From assembly GCA_002205965.3 (NCBI GenBank), contig NADL03000233.1:1-64000 (forward strand): a stretch of 64,000 nucleotides of DNA, in the 5' to 3' direction. Both the position numbers and the translations under genes were made by a program. Positions 30,987-42,064 of this stretch are shown here, piece by piece; position 1 is the stretch's first letter, and the number at the start of each line of letters is the position of its first letter. The stretch comes from Kappaphycus alvarezii (taxonomy: Eukaryota > Rhodophyta > Florideophyceae > Gigartinales > Solieriaceae). The notes beneath the pieces were generated by a model. That model worked only from the letters and a program-made list of their open reading frames with translations. It was not told where the DNA came from and searched no databases.

Positions 30987-32391
30987 GACATGATATTTTT
31001 ATTTCCTTAGTGACTGAATGGGGAACAATGTTCTTAGCCTGCACGACATGCTCAACTGCCTCAGGCCAGTACCGCAGAGAAATTTTCGCTTGGGCGAGTA
31101 CAATGCGAGCAAGTGATGGAATTATCCCATTAGTGCGTTCCGCCAATCCATTGGAGGAGGGTGTATGCGGGGTAGTGATTAAGATGTTCACACCCTCAGC
31201 TTCAAGTGAGTTTGCAGACTTATGGAACTCACCACCACCATCAAATTGGCATGATCTTACGACGTTTCCAGATTGCCGCTCAAGTTTGCGTACAGATTCA
31301 AGTACAAATGTACTGGAATTCCCTTTGGTCTTCAATGGTGAAGCCAAGATGAGACGAGAGCGCTCATCTGTTATAGCAGCAAAATAAAGATGCCCTGAGT
31401 GTGACATTGGATTGACTTGACCTTTGACATCAACATTTAGGTGGCCAGGCAGCAAGGCTTTGGTGAGAGAACCACTGAACCTCTTCATATACTTTCCGGT
31501 TAGGCAATATTCACATGATGGTTTAGTGCAAGTGGGCTTGGGCAAATCACCGGATACAGTTAGTTGACGAATATTGTCTCGGGTTCCGACATGGGCATGA
31601 CGATTATGCCAAATTTTTAGATAGTTCTCGAGTACCTTCTTCTTAGTGTTGGTACACAACGAAGTAGAAATTTTAAAGTCAATATCGTGTCCTTTTTCTT
31701 CATTTTCTTCGTCGTTATGCTCATACTTCGAGTCTGTGTCTGAGTCAGTTCCTTGGTCTGAATCGTCAATGCTGCCCGTTCTCTCGAATGTTTCATTACG
31801 TGACCCAATGCTTGCACTGGTATATTTCTTTGAATGTTCTGTAGAAATAGAAAGACTGCTTGAATATATGTCATCATCTATGCTAGTTTCAGTCAATGTA
31901 TCCTGGTCAAGTTCAATGGTAGGACTATTTGTTTCATTAAGTTTTCCAGAGAGAGCAGATCTCTCAGTAGCCATCATTGCTCGTTCAGTGCAGATGGTAT
32001 CATCATTAACAGCTACATTGCATTTGTTGGTTTGAAGGTCTCCAATGTAGTACAATCCGTCAGCCTGTCTCGGTGCATACCCAATTATGCGAAAGTCATC
32101 AATTATACCGATGAGTAATGCCCTTTGCGGAACAAATAGGGTGCAAATGCCCTTAGATGCCAAGGCAGGGATCGAGAAAAGACTCATTAAGAGCCTAGGA
32201 GAAACTATTATGTTGCTCAAGGACACATTAGTAACCCCTTCTTCCCCTGACCATGATACTTTACGGGTGCCCCGACGATCTGCGACTACCTCGGAGTCGT
32301 CTCCAAGAAAGATGGTAACTTTGCATTTCTCAGCTTCATCAACGACATCTGTATTGGGCGTCATATGAGATGTTGTCCCTGAGTCTAGCAT
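30958..32391 (-). CDS. Copia protease and integrase
   Basis: 477 codons. The aspartic protease motif DSGTTSHM is at the start (residues 3-10). After an acidic, Ser/Thr-rich stretch come the zinc-binding motif (WHNRHAHVGT with H, then CTKPSCEYCLTGK) and the integrase core: VDVKGQ (first Asp), FDGGGEF (second) and NGLAERTNG (catalytic Glu). The open frame extends a little upstream of the ATG and is offset from Gag, which ends at 32420. The integrase core looks complete. It would cut the ends of the cDNA and insert it into the genome. Confidence 0.92.
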   Translation of the reverse strand: MLDSGTTSHMTPNTDVVDEAEKCKVTIFLGDDSEVVADRRGTRKVSWSGEEGVTNVSLSNIIVSPRLLMSLFSIPALASKGICTLFVPQRALLIGIIDDFRIIGYAPRQADGLYYIGDLQTNKCNVAVNDDTICTERAMMATERSALSGKLNETNSPTIELDQDTLTETSIDDDIYSSSLSISTEHSKKYTSASIGSRNETFERTGSIDDSDQGTDSDTDSKYEHNDEENEEKGHDIDFKISTSLCTNTKKKVLENYLKIWHNRHAHVGTRDNIRQLTVSGDLPKPTCTKPSCEYCLTGKYMKRFSGSLTKALLPGHLNVDVKGQVNPMSHSGHLYFAAITDERSRLILASPLKTKGNSSTFVLESVRKLERQSGNVVRSCQFDGGGEFHKSANSLEAEGVNILITTPHTPSSNGLAERTNGIIPSLARIVLAQAKISLRYWPEAVEHVVQAKNIVPHSVTKEIKISCHVWRSISPC

Positions 32392-32419
32392 GAGTGACTC
32401 ATTGGTTGACGTGCCGAAA

Positions 32420-33337
32420 TTAGTTTGTAATCACACTTAAATTTACGGACATAGCACGTGCAGTTGCTACACGGTTCTTGCACTTGACAGATTTCTTCGC
32501 CCTCTTATCCTCCTCATCAACTATACCATGCTCTTCCTTTTGGTCAGCAGATTTATTTCCACTCGAGCATCCTGAGGCTTTACCTTTAAGCACTTTCATA
32601 AACTCGCCAGGCAGATTGAGCTTATTTCTGGGGTTGAGATGATTGAAAAAACAGCGTGCTGTCGTGTGATTCATCTTTTCACAAATGTGACATTTCCGCT
32701 CGCGCTCGTTGGTTAGTCCAACATTTGCACGATCGCTGCTTTTCTTTCCATCAGTGAGAGTTTGTTGCTCTTCATTGATTCGGGCACAGACGCTCTCCCA
32801 GTTGACCTTTTCTTCTGCGAGAGTTTTAATTGCGGCCGTAATTGGCTGCAGCTGATCCGCCTCAATGGACGCAATCAGAATTCCAACGGCCATAACTTCA
32901 TCGATAGTTGAGCCCATTGTCTTTAGTTTTTCCAGGAGACCACTTATTTTATCTATGTGCCCTGACAAATCGTGTGACAAATCACTGTATCGTAGTGTTA
33001 ACAGCTCACTCATGCATGAAATTCTTGAGGCGGTAGAATTAGAATCGTATCGTTGATCTAGCTTTCTTAGAATCTTACACGGATTTCCAACCACTGACCT
33101 CACTACTCGCAAAGGTTTGTCAGTGAGTGCACTTATGATAATGTTGCTAGCCAACTTTTGCTTCTTCTTAAAGTCTCTAGCGTGTTCCTCGGATCTGTTC
33201 TCGGCGGTATTTTTCTCGTTCTCCAGAACATCAGTAAGATTCTTTGCATCACACGCAGACTCGAAGAGAATGCGCCATAGAGTGTAGTCTGATTTGGAGT
33301 CCAGGGTCCGAATCTTGACCTTGTCGGATTCTTCCAT
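32420..33337 (-). CDS. Copia Gag
   Basis: 305 codons from the ATG at 33337, which follows the LTR by about 90 bases. A UBN2-type Gag start (WRILFESACDAKNL) and capsid-like region are followed by one CCHC knuckle (CHICEKMNHTTARC) at about residue 217, and a Lys-rich tail. It ends in a frame different from pol, so an intact element would need a frame change, or an indel occurred here. It packages genomic RNA in the particle. Confidence 0.9.
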   Translation of the reverse strand: MEESDKVKIRTLDSKSDYTLWRILFESACDAKNLTDVLENEKNTAENRSEEHARDFKKKQKLASNIIISALTDKPLRVVRSVVGNPCKILRKLDQRYDSNSTASRISCMSELLTLRYSDLSHDLSGHIDKISGLLEKLKTMGSTIDEVMAVGILIASIEADQLQPITAAIKTLAEEKVNWESVCARINEEQQTLTDGKKSSDRANVGLTNERERKCHICEKMNHTTARCFFNHLNPRNKLNLPGEFMKVLKGKASGCSSGNKSADQKEEHGIVDEEDKRAKKSVKCKNRVATARAMSVNLSVITN

Positions 33338-33389
33338 TGCAAAGAGTTGAATAAGGTCCCTGAGTAAAACTTGAGGAGGTAGAACTGAG

Positions 33390-33424
33390 TACCATAGCTT
33401 AGATGCAAAGCGATGCTACCATCT
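33390..33424 (-). other. Copia primer-binding site, candidate
   Basis: Next to the right LTR the minus strand reads AGATGGTAGCATCGCTTTGC. The TGGTAGCA part matches the end expected for an initiator methionine tRNA, a common copia primer, but the following bases differ. Confidence 0.45.
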
Positions 33425-33711
33425 TGAAGGAAAACGATGATGAACTTCCTTGAGGAGGAGCCGCCTGGTCATTGCCAGTTCTTCATCCCTGTCTTTATAT
33501 TGAAAGTGCACTGCGCTGTCAGTTAAGGCAGTGCAAGTATGCAACGTCAAGTTTGACCAAGCACTGGCTGTAGGTTCTAATTTGACTAAGGTTCTAATTT
33601 GACCATGGTTCTAATTTGACCATGGTTCTAATTTGACCAAGGTTCTAATTTGGCCAAATGTACACTTTTCAAGTTCCCACACGTGGAAAAGTGAAGTTCC
33701 TTTCTCGAACA
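33425..33711 (-). repeat. 5' LTR of the copia element
   Basis: 287 bp, homologous to 28514-28783 and longer by one 17-bp unit (array 33573-33657). Only a handful of substitutions separate the two. Confidence 0.88.
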
Positions 33712-34295
33712 TCTCGGACAAGGTTCTCATTCTGACATGATAATGGGCCAATGGGTGTACTAAAGTGACATTTTGGTGGCGCCCGTTGCTCTGATGTCTG
33801 GCCTGGATTTTCGTTCCCTCTTCGACTGGGATTCGCTAGCGGCATGCCTTGCGCCTAGGCTGAGATCGTTACCGAGCAAAATGATCTGGATAACGTTCTC
33901 AGCCTAGCCGTCGTGGCGGACAATTTGCTGAGGGCCATTACTGTAGCGGATCAGACGGATCCCGAGTACATCCAGGGTTTCCGAACACCTGGCCTATTGG
34001 CACGGGTTCCCTGGTCAAATAATAGCGCCCCACAGAAGTAGTTGAACCATGCCAAGAAATATCGAGTCCTCAAAGCAGGCTTGAAACTACTATCGAAAGG
34101 CAGCGGACCTATTTTATGGCTTCTCGGATATTTAATGAGGCTGGGTGGGACTGCGTGAGACAAGTGCATATGTAAGACTCTTCATTGTCGCGATTGAGGC
34201 CAGAACCGGAGTAGATAGCCTAACTTGCATACTGTTAGGCGCGCGCGGTCGGAACGGATTTTTTTGTCGCCGTCATCTATCGACTTCTAGTTTAC
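33712..34295. other. No gene recognised; coding-like fragment
   Basis: The plus strand at about 33870-34020 reads DNVLSLAVVADNLLRAITV and TDPEYIQGFRTPGLLARVPW before a stop. This looks like an old coding fragment but I do not recognise it. No repeat copy is seen elsewhere. Confidence 0.25.
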
Positions 34296-35704
34296 TGTAC
34301 TACCTCCCCTTGTCCAAAATTGCTTTCAGTTCTGGTCCGCCCTCGCCTTCACTGACCCTTGCTTATCATTTCTGTGGTCCTCTCCAAATTCACTTCCATT
34401 TTATCTACATATTTGTGAACTGTATCCACCCTTCTGAATCGATCCCGAACCAAGTTCCTTTTCCCTTGTCGCTTACCTCCTTCTCCAAATTCTTTTTTTT
34501 GAGAAAGAGGGCGCAAATGGACTACTACAAATTACCTCGTAGATTTACTCTACCTATTCTAAATTTATAGAATGCGCACTTGGAAGCCAATTTAAACCCA
34601 TTTATTCCAAGTTTCAAACATCCCCGATCATTGTACTTACCATCCCACTCCCCATACACCTCAAAACACCCTCAACTGCCTACCACTCCCCGAAGCCCAC
34701 CAAAATGGACAATCTATGCCGCTCCAAAGTCATTTCCAAAAATCGCCACCCCCGCCCCCTAAACTATATTCCCCCATCCCTTTCGGACCTACTGATCTGG
34801 ATGACTATCTGCGCCGACAAAGCAAAAGGAAGGTAATCGAATTCGTGCGTCGCCTGTTCGTCGAGGGTGAGGGGGAGGAGGTAGGTGAGGGGTAGGGCTG
34901 GGAAATCGAGGAGGGAGCTGGGGAGACCTTCGTGGAGTGGGAAGCCCCGGAATTAGTCTGCGAGGAGGTGTTTGATGAGGATGATGAAGAGGAGGGTGAG
35001 GAGGAGAACGAGGAGTATGAAGAGGGGGACGATGAGTATGAGGGGAGGAAGACATGGAAAGTGTTGTAATGGTGGGTTCGGGACTGGATAATGTGTGCCA
35101 AGTGGTCCCGACACTGTAACGGGATGCGGACATCTTTGGTGGTTTAGATATCTCCTAGGAGGAAATAGGGAGTTGTGAGTCAGTCGCAGATATTTGTGGT
35201 GACTGCTTGGTCAGCATAGATATTTTTGAGGAGGTTTTTGGTCTGATCTAGAGAATGAGAAATATGAGTACCAGATCGATTGTTGGTTTCCTAAGTATCT
35301 TTTGTTTAGAGTGTATCATTCACACAAAGTGTTTTTTATGCATTTCTTGGTATCTTCTGTAGTTTTGTTCAGACTTTAGGGGTAGCCAAAAGTATAAATA
35401 AGTTGAGTAAACTGCTTCCTCATGGAGAGGTCAAGCAAGTTGGCAGACAAGTTCAAGTCAAGTCCCGAGTAGTAGGAAGTTGAAAGTCATTAGACCCAAG
35501 AAATCTTTTTCGTACGCTGGTCATATAGCATCAGTGATAGACCCTGCCGCTTCCATACTCGTTTGTAGCTCTCTCAACTTTGTTTCTTATCCACTCATTT
35601 CTATTCGTTTATCTATACCACTGTAGACTGTTGTCGCTTGGAACACCTCCTTCGTGTGGTTGTTGGTTCTAAGTATCTCTTTTCCCGACGATTTAACCCC
35701 ATCA
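34296..35704 (+). mobile_element. LTR of the gypsy family, diverged long form
   Basis: Starts TGTACTACCTCCCC and ends ATTTAACCCCATCA. Collinear with 6466-7996 and 57236-58781, including U3 ORF, R block (AGTATAAATAAGTTGAG in place of the TATATAAG box) and U5. No coding sequence or primer-binding site follows at 35705, so it is probably a solo LTR. Substitutions are many, so it is old. Confidence 0.8.
34705..35251 (+). pseudogene. LTR-encoded acidic protein, diverged copy
   Basis: ATG at 34705 opens MDNLCRSKVISKNRHPRPLN, matching the MSNLRPSVPISKNR start of element 3. In another frame follow FGPTDLDDYLRRQSKRKVIE and FVRRLFVEGEG. The middle is acidic (DEDDEEEGEEENEEYEEGD) and the end reads VADICGDCLVSIDIFEEVFG. 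Three or so frame changes and two stops break it. Conservation of both ends in a strongly diverged copy supports that the ORF was real. Confidence 0.65.
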
Positions 35705-36799
35705 CATACCTCGAGGCGATTGAGAAGAATCTGTAAGGAAGTCTGGGCACCCTGCAGTTTGATGGCAGTCCGTATAAAAGGTTCCAAAGGTTGTTCGTGG
35801 CTGGTAAAGTAGCGCCTTACGAATTCGCTCGAGCCCCCGGAAGCATTCAGGACTGTAGTTTCTTCACCATTATCCTATCGGAGATCCGGGGGTATGCAGC
35901 TTAGACAGTCTCGCTTGTATTCGGGTAGGCTAAATCTGCTTGTTTGGTCTCTTTTTCATCACATATCGGGGAGAATAATTAACAAACAGATTGATTGTCA
36001 GACAGTTCTAATATTCTAAGTCGTGTTCACTTTTCCTTACTTCCTACTCCATATTAAAAAGTCAGGAGGAAATTACTATGTAAAGATTAAGCCATATCAC
36101 TACCCAAAGTAGTCAGTATACTCACGTCTGGGAGTACACATGTGTCTCCTTACTAAGGATTTCGGCGCCCTCTAAATGGTTGATCACACTGCACTGTAGA
36201 TTCATCATATATCATACTTCACAAGCAAACGTGTAATTCTTCGGTAGTCTAGTCCAAGAGAATATATCACGAAAGATGACGTGATCTGTCTGTGACTTTC
36301 CCCATCAACTGTGGGAACGGCACTATCCCAACAGCTTGGGGTGGTGGGCCACTCTAACTTACACTCGGGAAGTGCTAGGTATAGAAGAAGTCTCCCTGCC
36401 TCTGAAGAAGATAAAATTGACACAGCTTTGAATATATCTACATGCTTGGGAATTTTTTAGCCATCATCGTGATACCACAGCTATAAAAATTACCCCTTGA
36501 CCTCCTTGTCGCACCTTGACAGGTACAACGTATCTTTTCTCTAGTGGTCTGTGGAGAACAAGATAGAATAACCGACTGCCCAGCGGGTCCCATTGCTGAG
36601 CACAAATCACACTACTTATTAAGGATTCATTATGCCAATAAATATTTTGAATCGTTATTGCAGCACGGTATCCAGCGCAACAGCTGCTAAAATGGGTTTG
36701 AAATGCCTCAAAAATGCATAATGACTGTAAAGATTGAATTCGTTCCTGAAATCTGTACTAACAGCAGCATATCAGCAGGAGAGCATTAAAGTGTAGGTG
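35705..36799. other. No gene recognised
   Basis: A plus-strand fragment near 35740-35900 reads LQFDGSPYKRFQRLF and a coherent 60 codons with one stop. It could be a very short mobile-element remnant. Nothing else. Confidence 0.3.
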
Positions 36800-37020
36800 A
36801 ACATGTAAGTAGGGAAATGGGGTAAAATGGAGTGGTTTACTAAATTTTCCTGACATGAGCAATCGCAAACTACAGTTATGTAAGGTGGCCACTTACATAT
36901 CCTGAGAAAAGAGGTTCTAAAAGATGGGGTGGTTTACTTAATTTTCTTGATAACAGTTTGGGTTAAATAGGGTAAATTACTTAAGTGTACTGATAACCGC
37001 AAAAAATGTGGTCAGTTTAC
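36800..37020 (+). repeat. Cluster of GT-box variants
   Basis: Three or four degenerate copies of GGGAAATGGGGTGGTTTACT with a short AATTTTC/TGAT tail, at about 36815, 36922 and 36960 and 36995, in the same orientation. Confidence 0.5.
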
Positions 37021-37350
37021 TGTGAGTGGTCTAATTGGTTGGGGCCGAGCTAAAAAGTTGCTATTGCTAGTCTATGTAAGTTGATGGCTAGTTTATCAAT
37101 ATATAAAATACACTCCGACGGTCAGCCCATGGGTGACTAGGAATACAACGAGTGATATTAAAAGGTTATGGGCCATAAGGTACGAAAGAGAAACAAAAAA
37201 CTCAGCACTAACAACTAAGGTCGTCAAGCTGGAGGATAAACACTCTTACTACCTTACCCTGAGAAACAGACGAATGCAATACCATGAAAGCAGCTCTGTC
37301 TTGGAAAGATCTCAGGAGACAAGTCAGCCAAAATATGGACTCTACTGGTA
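37021..37350. other. No gene recognised
   Basis: One 72-residue open frame (37133-37351, plus) without motif. Confidence 0.3.
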
Positions 37351-37400
37351 GCCAAGATAGGGAAAGGTTTGGGTGCTTTACTCCTGGGAGATATATTCGA
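37351..37400 (+). repeat. GT-box repeat
   Basis: GGGAAAGGTTTGGGTGCTTT then ACTCCTGGGAGATATATTC: a near-consensus copy. Confidence 0.65.
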
Positions 37401-37982
37401 GAAAACATAATAATTCGCAAAAGTCTTAGGTCCCAACCCCGAACGAAAGCAAAAGTACACGGGAAACATCTTTGGCAAGAACCAAATGGTCTTCAGCCAC
37501 ACCGATAAGAAAGCACCGTTAAAAATAGCCGAATGGGAGCTCATCCTGCCCTCAGCAATTCTCAAGCAGCGCACTGCAGGACTAAACTGCTCGGATTAAG
37601 CAAAAGGCAAGCAACAAAATCCAGTTGCACAAGGTGTCCACAAATGAATATTGAGTGGCCAGTGAACTTTTCAGATTTATGGGGTCCATCCAACGGATGT
37701 ACAAATCAACAGCAGATGATTTTTTATCATTCATGGATATTGTTAAGAGAAAAACTGGGGGTACTGTCCTTACACGCACATATTCGCTCCCTTTTAAGTT
37801 TCTCAACTCATTGGCTTCCCTTTTGTTTCTACATTTACTACCCATTTGCGTCACGAATTTTACATTTCTTCATACTCTTTCCTTTTTCTGGTTCCTCTTT
37901 TTTCTTAGCTATTACCTTCCCATTTGATGGTAAATCTTTTATTTTTCCTCGTTTATTTGATCTTACCCAATATTTTTACACG
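37401..37982. other. No gene recognised
   Basis: Overlapping open frames of 90-150 residues on both strands. None has a motif, and each overlaps another antisense, so I do not call a gene. Confidence 0.3.
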
Positions 37983-39177
37983 TGATTTCGCCCGATATCA
38001 CCTTTTTAGGAGTTTTCACTACATCCCACTACAAGACCAATTATCGCCACTTTTTGATTCAACGGGCGATGAATCAGAAAACCACTTGGCGTTATTTAAA
38101 CATGCCGGAATTCTGCTGAAATTTATCTTCATCCCTGCAGCAACAAATGATCGACAGTTCACATCCCCCCATCGCATCCATCATGCACCAACTCCCTGTT
38201 CCCGTCCCACTGCCAAAATCCGTCACCCTCGTCCCATCACATTCTCTCCTTCATTTTTATTCTGGCCTTATCGACGTCGACAAAATATTTCCGTCGCCAA
38301 ACCAGGAACACTTGACGGAGCTGTTTGTTCGTCAGCTGATGGAGATAGAAATACAGGAATCGGTATACGAGGACTCTGGGAGGAGGATAATGGGGCAAGG
38401 AAGTGCTTCAAGGAGTGATTGGCCTCCGAGCTCGATACGATATGGAACAAGGGGGGACGAGGACTAGACCGAAGAGAAGCCTGAGGAGGAAGGAGAAGAA
38501 GACGAGGAGTCCGCGGACGAAGAAGGGGCCGGGCCGGGCCATATAGGAGGGAAGGAATTAAGTGGTACCTGGTGGTCCCAGCCATGGACCCGGTTAGGGA
38601 GGATTCAGGTGAGCTCTATTTTTTGGAAGAACCGGCGGACAATTATAGTACATCCGTGTGTACATGTATGGAACACATGGGCACTTACTATGCCTTAAGG
38701 GAAGCACTAGGTTTGATATAGAACATGAAGCGTTTGAAGATATATTCATAAAGTTTCTTTCAAACATCTGTTTTAGACTCTTTGCGTCCAGATGAAGTCT
38801 TTTCCTTCTTTTTTCTGGTGCTTCTAGTAGTTTTATCGAGATTTAAGTTTGTGAAAAGTCTATTTAAGCTAAGTAAATTGCTTCTTCGACGAGGCAGAGA
38901 AAAGTCAGGAGACAACTTCAGGTCCAGTCCCGTATAGATAAGAAGTTAGATTCAACTTCAGACCTAAGAACTTTTTTTACGCCAGTCGCAGAAGCACAGG
39001 TGGTAGAGCCTGCGCCTTTAGAGCTGACTACTAGAGCAGTTTTCGAGGTTTCATTCATACTCCTCTCAAACATCCGTCTAAGCCTACCGTAGCGCTTTAG
39101 TCGCTCGCAACGACTCTCACGTCGGGTAATTAGTTGTTCCTTTTTCCGCTGGCGCTATTTTTTCTTATTAGATATCA
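37983..39177 (+). mobile_element. LTR of the gypsy family, divergent subtype (left edge uncertain)
   Basis: Right edge GATATCA at 39177. It carries the U3 ORF, a GTCTATTTAAGCTAAG box (in place of TATATAAG) and a recognisable U5 (GGTAGAGCCTGCGCC). The left edge is set at the TGATTTCGCCC at 37983 by analogy only. Subtype features are shared with 52075-52870. Confidence 0.65.
38183..38721 (+). pseudogene. LTR-encoded protein, divergent subtype
   Basis: ATG at 38183: MHQLPVPVPLPKSVTLVPSH. Then SGLIDVDKIF and HLTELFVRQLMEIEIQESVY align with GPTDADDYI and IIEFVRRLFIEEEAREV of element 3. An acidic tract (TEEKPEEEGEEDEESADEE) follows a stop at about 38465. The end is EHMGTYYALREALGLI, so the C-terminal core has drifted. 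Frames shift at least once. Confidence 0.5.
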
Positions 39178-39895
39178 CATAGCGCCATGGCATAAGCCGT
39201 TTCCCACAGAACTTTCCCACCAGTCTTCGTAAAAGAGCCATCCTGCATCCCTGATCAGTAAAGCTCCTCACTTTCTCGCCCATAAGAGTAAAAATAGATC
39301 AAATATATCTTCCGAAGGTAAAACACTCAAATCTTCTCCCCTAAGAGCAGAAATGAGGTAAACAGATGCGGTATATATATGCTGGTACTCATACACTCAT
39401 AATCAAAGATTCCGAAAGTTATTAACCACGGACAACGCGTGCACCTATACAAAATCTGCTGAAATTCTGTAAGTGGTTGGGCATCACGTTAAATTCTACC
39501 CATTCCCACACAACACAACAAAACTCACTGGCCGAATGCATACTCTTCACAGTCATGACGAAATCCAGAGAACTACTACCTCAATCTACGCTCTCCGAAG
39601 AGTAATGGGAGTACACGCTCATATACGCAGTACTAATGTATGGGGCCCTCATGAAATTCAGTCATAAGTCAAGTGATACATACGAAATGAACAGGCGAGG
39701 CATTCTCATTTAAACGACGGTACGCCTTTGGTCAAATCAAAACAGCATTCGCGCATCGCTACAGAAAAAAAATTCAGAAGCAAAAAACTCCTGCACGCTG
39801 TGTAAGTCTCTGGTAGCAGTACAAGATATCCAATAGTGCAGTGTCTACCTCCATATCGCTGTGGTCACAGTTGAACCAAAGGGAAATATACGTTC
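39178..39895. other. No gene recognised; two GT-boxes
   Basis: Minus-strand copies of the box family at about 39226-39285 and 39300-39350. A 64-residue open frame (39473-39667) lacks motifs. Confidence 0.35.
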
Positions 39896-39898
39896 AAT

Positions 39899-39955
39899 TT
39901 AGTTCTAAATATTTGGAAGGTGCGGTTTGGCTATCCACTGGTATATGCTAACGTG
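39899..39955 (+). repeat. Dispersed short repeat, copy A
   Basis: TAGTTCTAAATATTTGGAAG then GGTTTGGCTATCC and TATATGCTAAC. The same order, with changes, is at 43566-43622. In both, one frame reads KVxFxYPxVYA, so it may be an old coding remnant. Confidence 0.4.
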
Positions 39956-40051
39956 TTCAAGATAATGGGTGGAGTCACTCGTGCGCCAAAAATCACACCT
40001 AAACTTTAGACCCTAATGGGCTGGCTCAAACCATGTCAGCAGACATAAGAA

Positions 40052-40255
40052 GGAATTTTTTGGTGTTTTACTCTTTAAAAAGATACATCCGATTTATCCA
40101 TGGTTTCCAGACACCACAATCCACTACAAAAGGTATGTCGACACAGTGATGGGGAAGGAAATACGCTCCCTAAAAGACTAACTTCAGTCCAACCATCAAG
40201 CAGGCCGCAATGTACCTGACGGCTGCTACAGCGTCGCTTTGCATCAAACACCCCC
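40052..40255 (+). repeat. Dispersed unit, full-length copy
   Basis: Box (GGTGTTTTACTCTTTAAAAA), then CATCCGATTTATCCATGG, CCACAATCCACTACAAAAGG and CTGACGGCTGCTACAGCG. Same length and order as the other full copies. Confidence 0.65.
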
Positions 40256-40911
40256 GGAACCTGTCCAGGAGGCATGACGTGTTGTAAATTACTGCTAATG
40301 TTGCATGCCTGTGGATTAAAATTGCTCGAACCGTCACTTATGTCTCTATTTCCCTCATAGCCAAGTTCCGCGAAGGGAAATTGACACTGCACGGGCTATC
40401 ATTGTCTTGCCATCTACTGCTCTCTAAGCCAATCAGGAGCAGAAACCGTTCGAAGATGTGAGCCATCAAACGCAAACGTTTCGAAAGACACCGGCTAACA
40501 GAAACTACCTAGAAACGTGCTCTGAGAGGTAGCGCATGACAAATAGCTCCAGAATCTTGACTATGCACACTGTAATTCCTTGCAATTGGCCGCGGAATCT
40601 GTCGGTCAAACTTTGGCTAGCAATAAGTTCGTCAGGTAAAATAGATTGCCAAATTGCATTTTGCTCCCAACTGCAACTGGAGCCAGTATCGATGGGCCTA
40701 GTGATATCACCAAAAATAGCAAAAAAGAAGAAAAGAAAATTATGGAAGCGTAGGCTGAGATGGCATGCTGTGCTGGCGTGCTTTATTTCATAATTTATTT
40801 TAAGTATTTTAGAGGACTTCTGGGCATTGTACAGTAGCAGTGCTGCACTGGCATAGATACTGCTCAGATGGTACAGATTTCGGATGTTTAAAACTTTATA
40901 ATGTGTAAATG
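40256..40911. other. No gene recognised
   Basis: A 105-residue minus-strand and an 85-residue plus-strand open frame show no motif. Confidence 0.3.
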
Positions 40912-40990
40912 GGGTTTAATTTACTGTGGTAGATATGTAGGTCGGTATCTAGTAAATTTCTACCGGAGCGTAGATCGTATCATTGTCAAG
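40912..40990 (+). repeat. Stem-loop repeat, copy 4
   Basis: GTGTAAATGGGGTTTAATTT, then ACTG, a 23-base loop and TAGTAAATT (8 of 9 stem positions), then ACCGGAGCGTAGATCGTAT. Confidence 0.65.
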
Positions 40991-41065
40991 CCAATTGTGA
41001 AACCATACAATGCGTCGAAAGCTGTGGATGGGATTCCAATCGACGATGCCCTAGGGCAACAATCA

Positions 41066-41644
41066 TGGGGCTGAATAAGGATATTTTTACTGATCTAGAT
41101 ATTGCAGCTGGTGAACCACTGGAAGGAATATTCGTGAACTGCATTGGAGTTATGGATATTTTGGAGGAATCGCTTTGCTCTAATCTAGAGGACTAAGATA
41201 CTTAGGAAGAAAAATATATATATATGCTAACAGTATTGGTTTTATTCTTTATCGTTCACCGATTCGATTTTGATGCCTTTTATGTTTCTTATTAAGTTTG
41301 TTTGAGACTTTATGGTTAGCCAAAAAGTCCATATAAGCTTAGTAAACTGCATCCTCTTGTGGATGTGAAGGAATTTGGCAGACAATTTCGAGGTAAGTCC
41401 CGAGTAGTAGGAAGTTGAGAGTCAACTTCAGACCCAAGAACCATTTTTCTTATGCTGTTCAGAGAACATCACTGGTAGTTCCTGTCCCCTAGATACTTGG
41501 TTATTGCCCTTCTCAATTGTTCTCCTCGTCCATCTCGTTCTGTTCGCCCAACTATAGCACAGGAGCAATTTTGTCGCCTGCAACACTTCTTTCTTGGGGT
41601 ATTTGGTTCTGAGTATCTCTTCTCCCGACTGTTTACCCCTATCA
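41066..41644 (+). mobile_element. 5'-truncated LTR of the gypsy family
   Basis: Begins inside the LTR ORF and runs through the TATA region (GTCCATATAAGCTTAG) and U5 to CCCCTATCA at 41644. The U3 start and the first part of the ORF are missing. Confidence 0.75.
41080..41196 (+). pseudogene. LTR-encoded protein, C-terminal end only
   Basis: 38 codons in one frame: DIFTDLDIAAGEPLEGIFVN, then CIGVMDILEESLCSNLED and a stop. It matches the DIFSSLDIS and SMDILEELFGSDLEN end of element 3. Absence of indels or stops here contrasts with the rest of the LTR. Confidence 0.6.
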
Positions 41645-41757
41645 TCCTGCTCGAAGAAATCGAAGCTTTTGCCAGAGAATTTTCATACCTTGTGCGGTCG
41701 ACTCAAGTGTGCGAAAAGAGGCGGAGGAAACTCCCGAGTCCGCACGCAGACAGTGGG

Positions 41758-41830
41758 CCAGTTTTGGGTGTGGTTATCTCGGAAGATATCTCCGATCTAT
41801 CCCATGGCAGATAGTATGACATCACTTAAG
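41758..41830 (+). repeat. GT-box with truncated unit
   Basis: CCAGTTTTGGGTGTGGTTAT then CTCGGAAGATATCTCCGATC and TATCCCATGGC. The unit ends soon after. Confidence 0.55.
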
Positions 41831-42064
41831 ATAGTTCGAGGTGGGCATCCCCATGCGCTCTTGCGGAGGAAACCTACGAGCCCTTACGCGTAAAGTGTGA
41901 TGCCTCATGTGTCGGCTACGGGGAGTGGCCCACAGGGGTCTGGCGAAGGGAAATTCCGAGCCTCATCATACACGGCGCGACTCATGTCGGTCAGTCTAGG
42001 CAAGTGACCGGCGAAGCCCCACACCCCTGTCTCGCAACGCAAGCATTGCAAGCATTGCAGGGGG
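41831..42064. other. No gene recognised
   Basis: GC-richer spacer without supported features. Confidence 0.3.

Larger units (their letters stand above)
28514..33711 (-). mobile_element. Ty1/copia LTR retrotransposon (minus)
   Basis: Two LTRs of 270 and 287 bp with TG...CA ends flank a 4.6-kb interior with Gag, protease, integrase, RT and RNase H in that order, which is diagnostic of Ty1/copia because integrase precedes RT. The LTR length difference equals one 17-bp unit of an internal tandem array. Gag is intact and the rest has several frame changes. I find no convincing target duplication (TTTCT on the left, TCTCG on the right). Confidence 0.92.

Noticed and set aside
28509-33716. Target-site duplication of the copia element (AAGGTT on both sides with shifted ends)
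   Set aside because: It requires LTR ends that are not TG...CA, and AAGGTT is part of the 17-bp repeat motif, so the match is likely chance.
34296-35704. Target-site duplication of this LTR (TTTAC and CATAC)
   Set aside because: Only three of five positions match, no better than expected when ends may shift.
37533-37985. 150-residue plus-strand frame
   Set aside because: Phe/Leu-rich second half from a T-rich stretch, overlapped by other open frames; no second copy and no domain.
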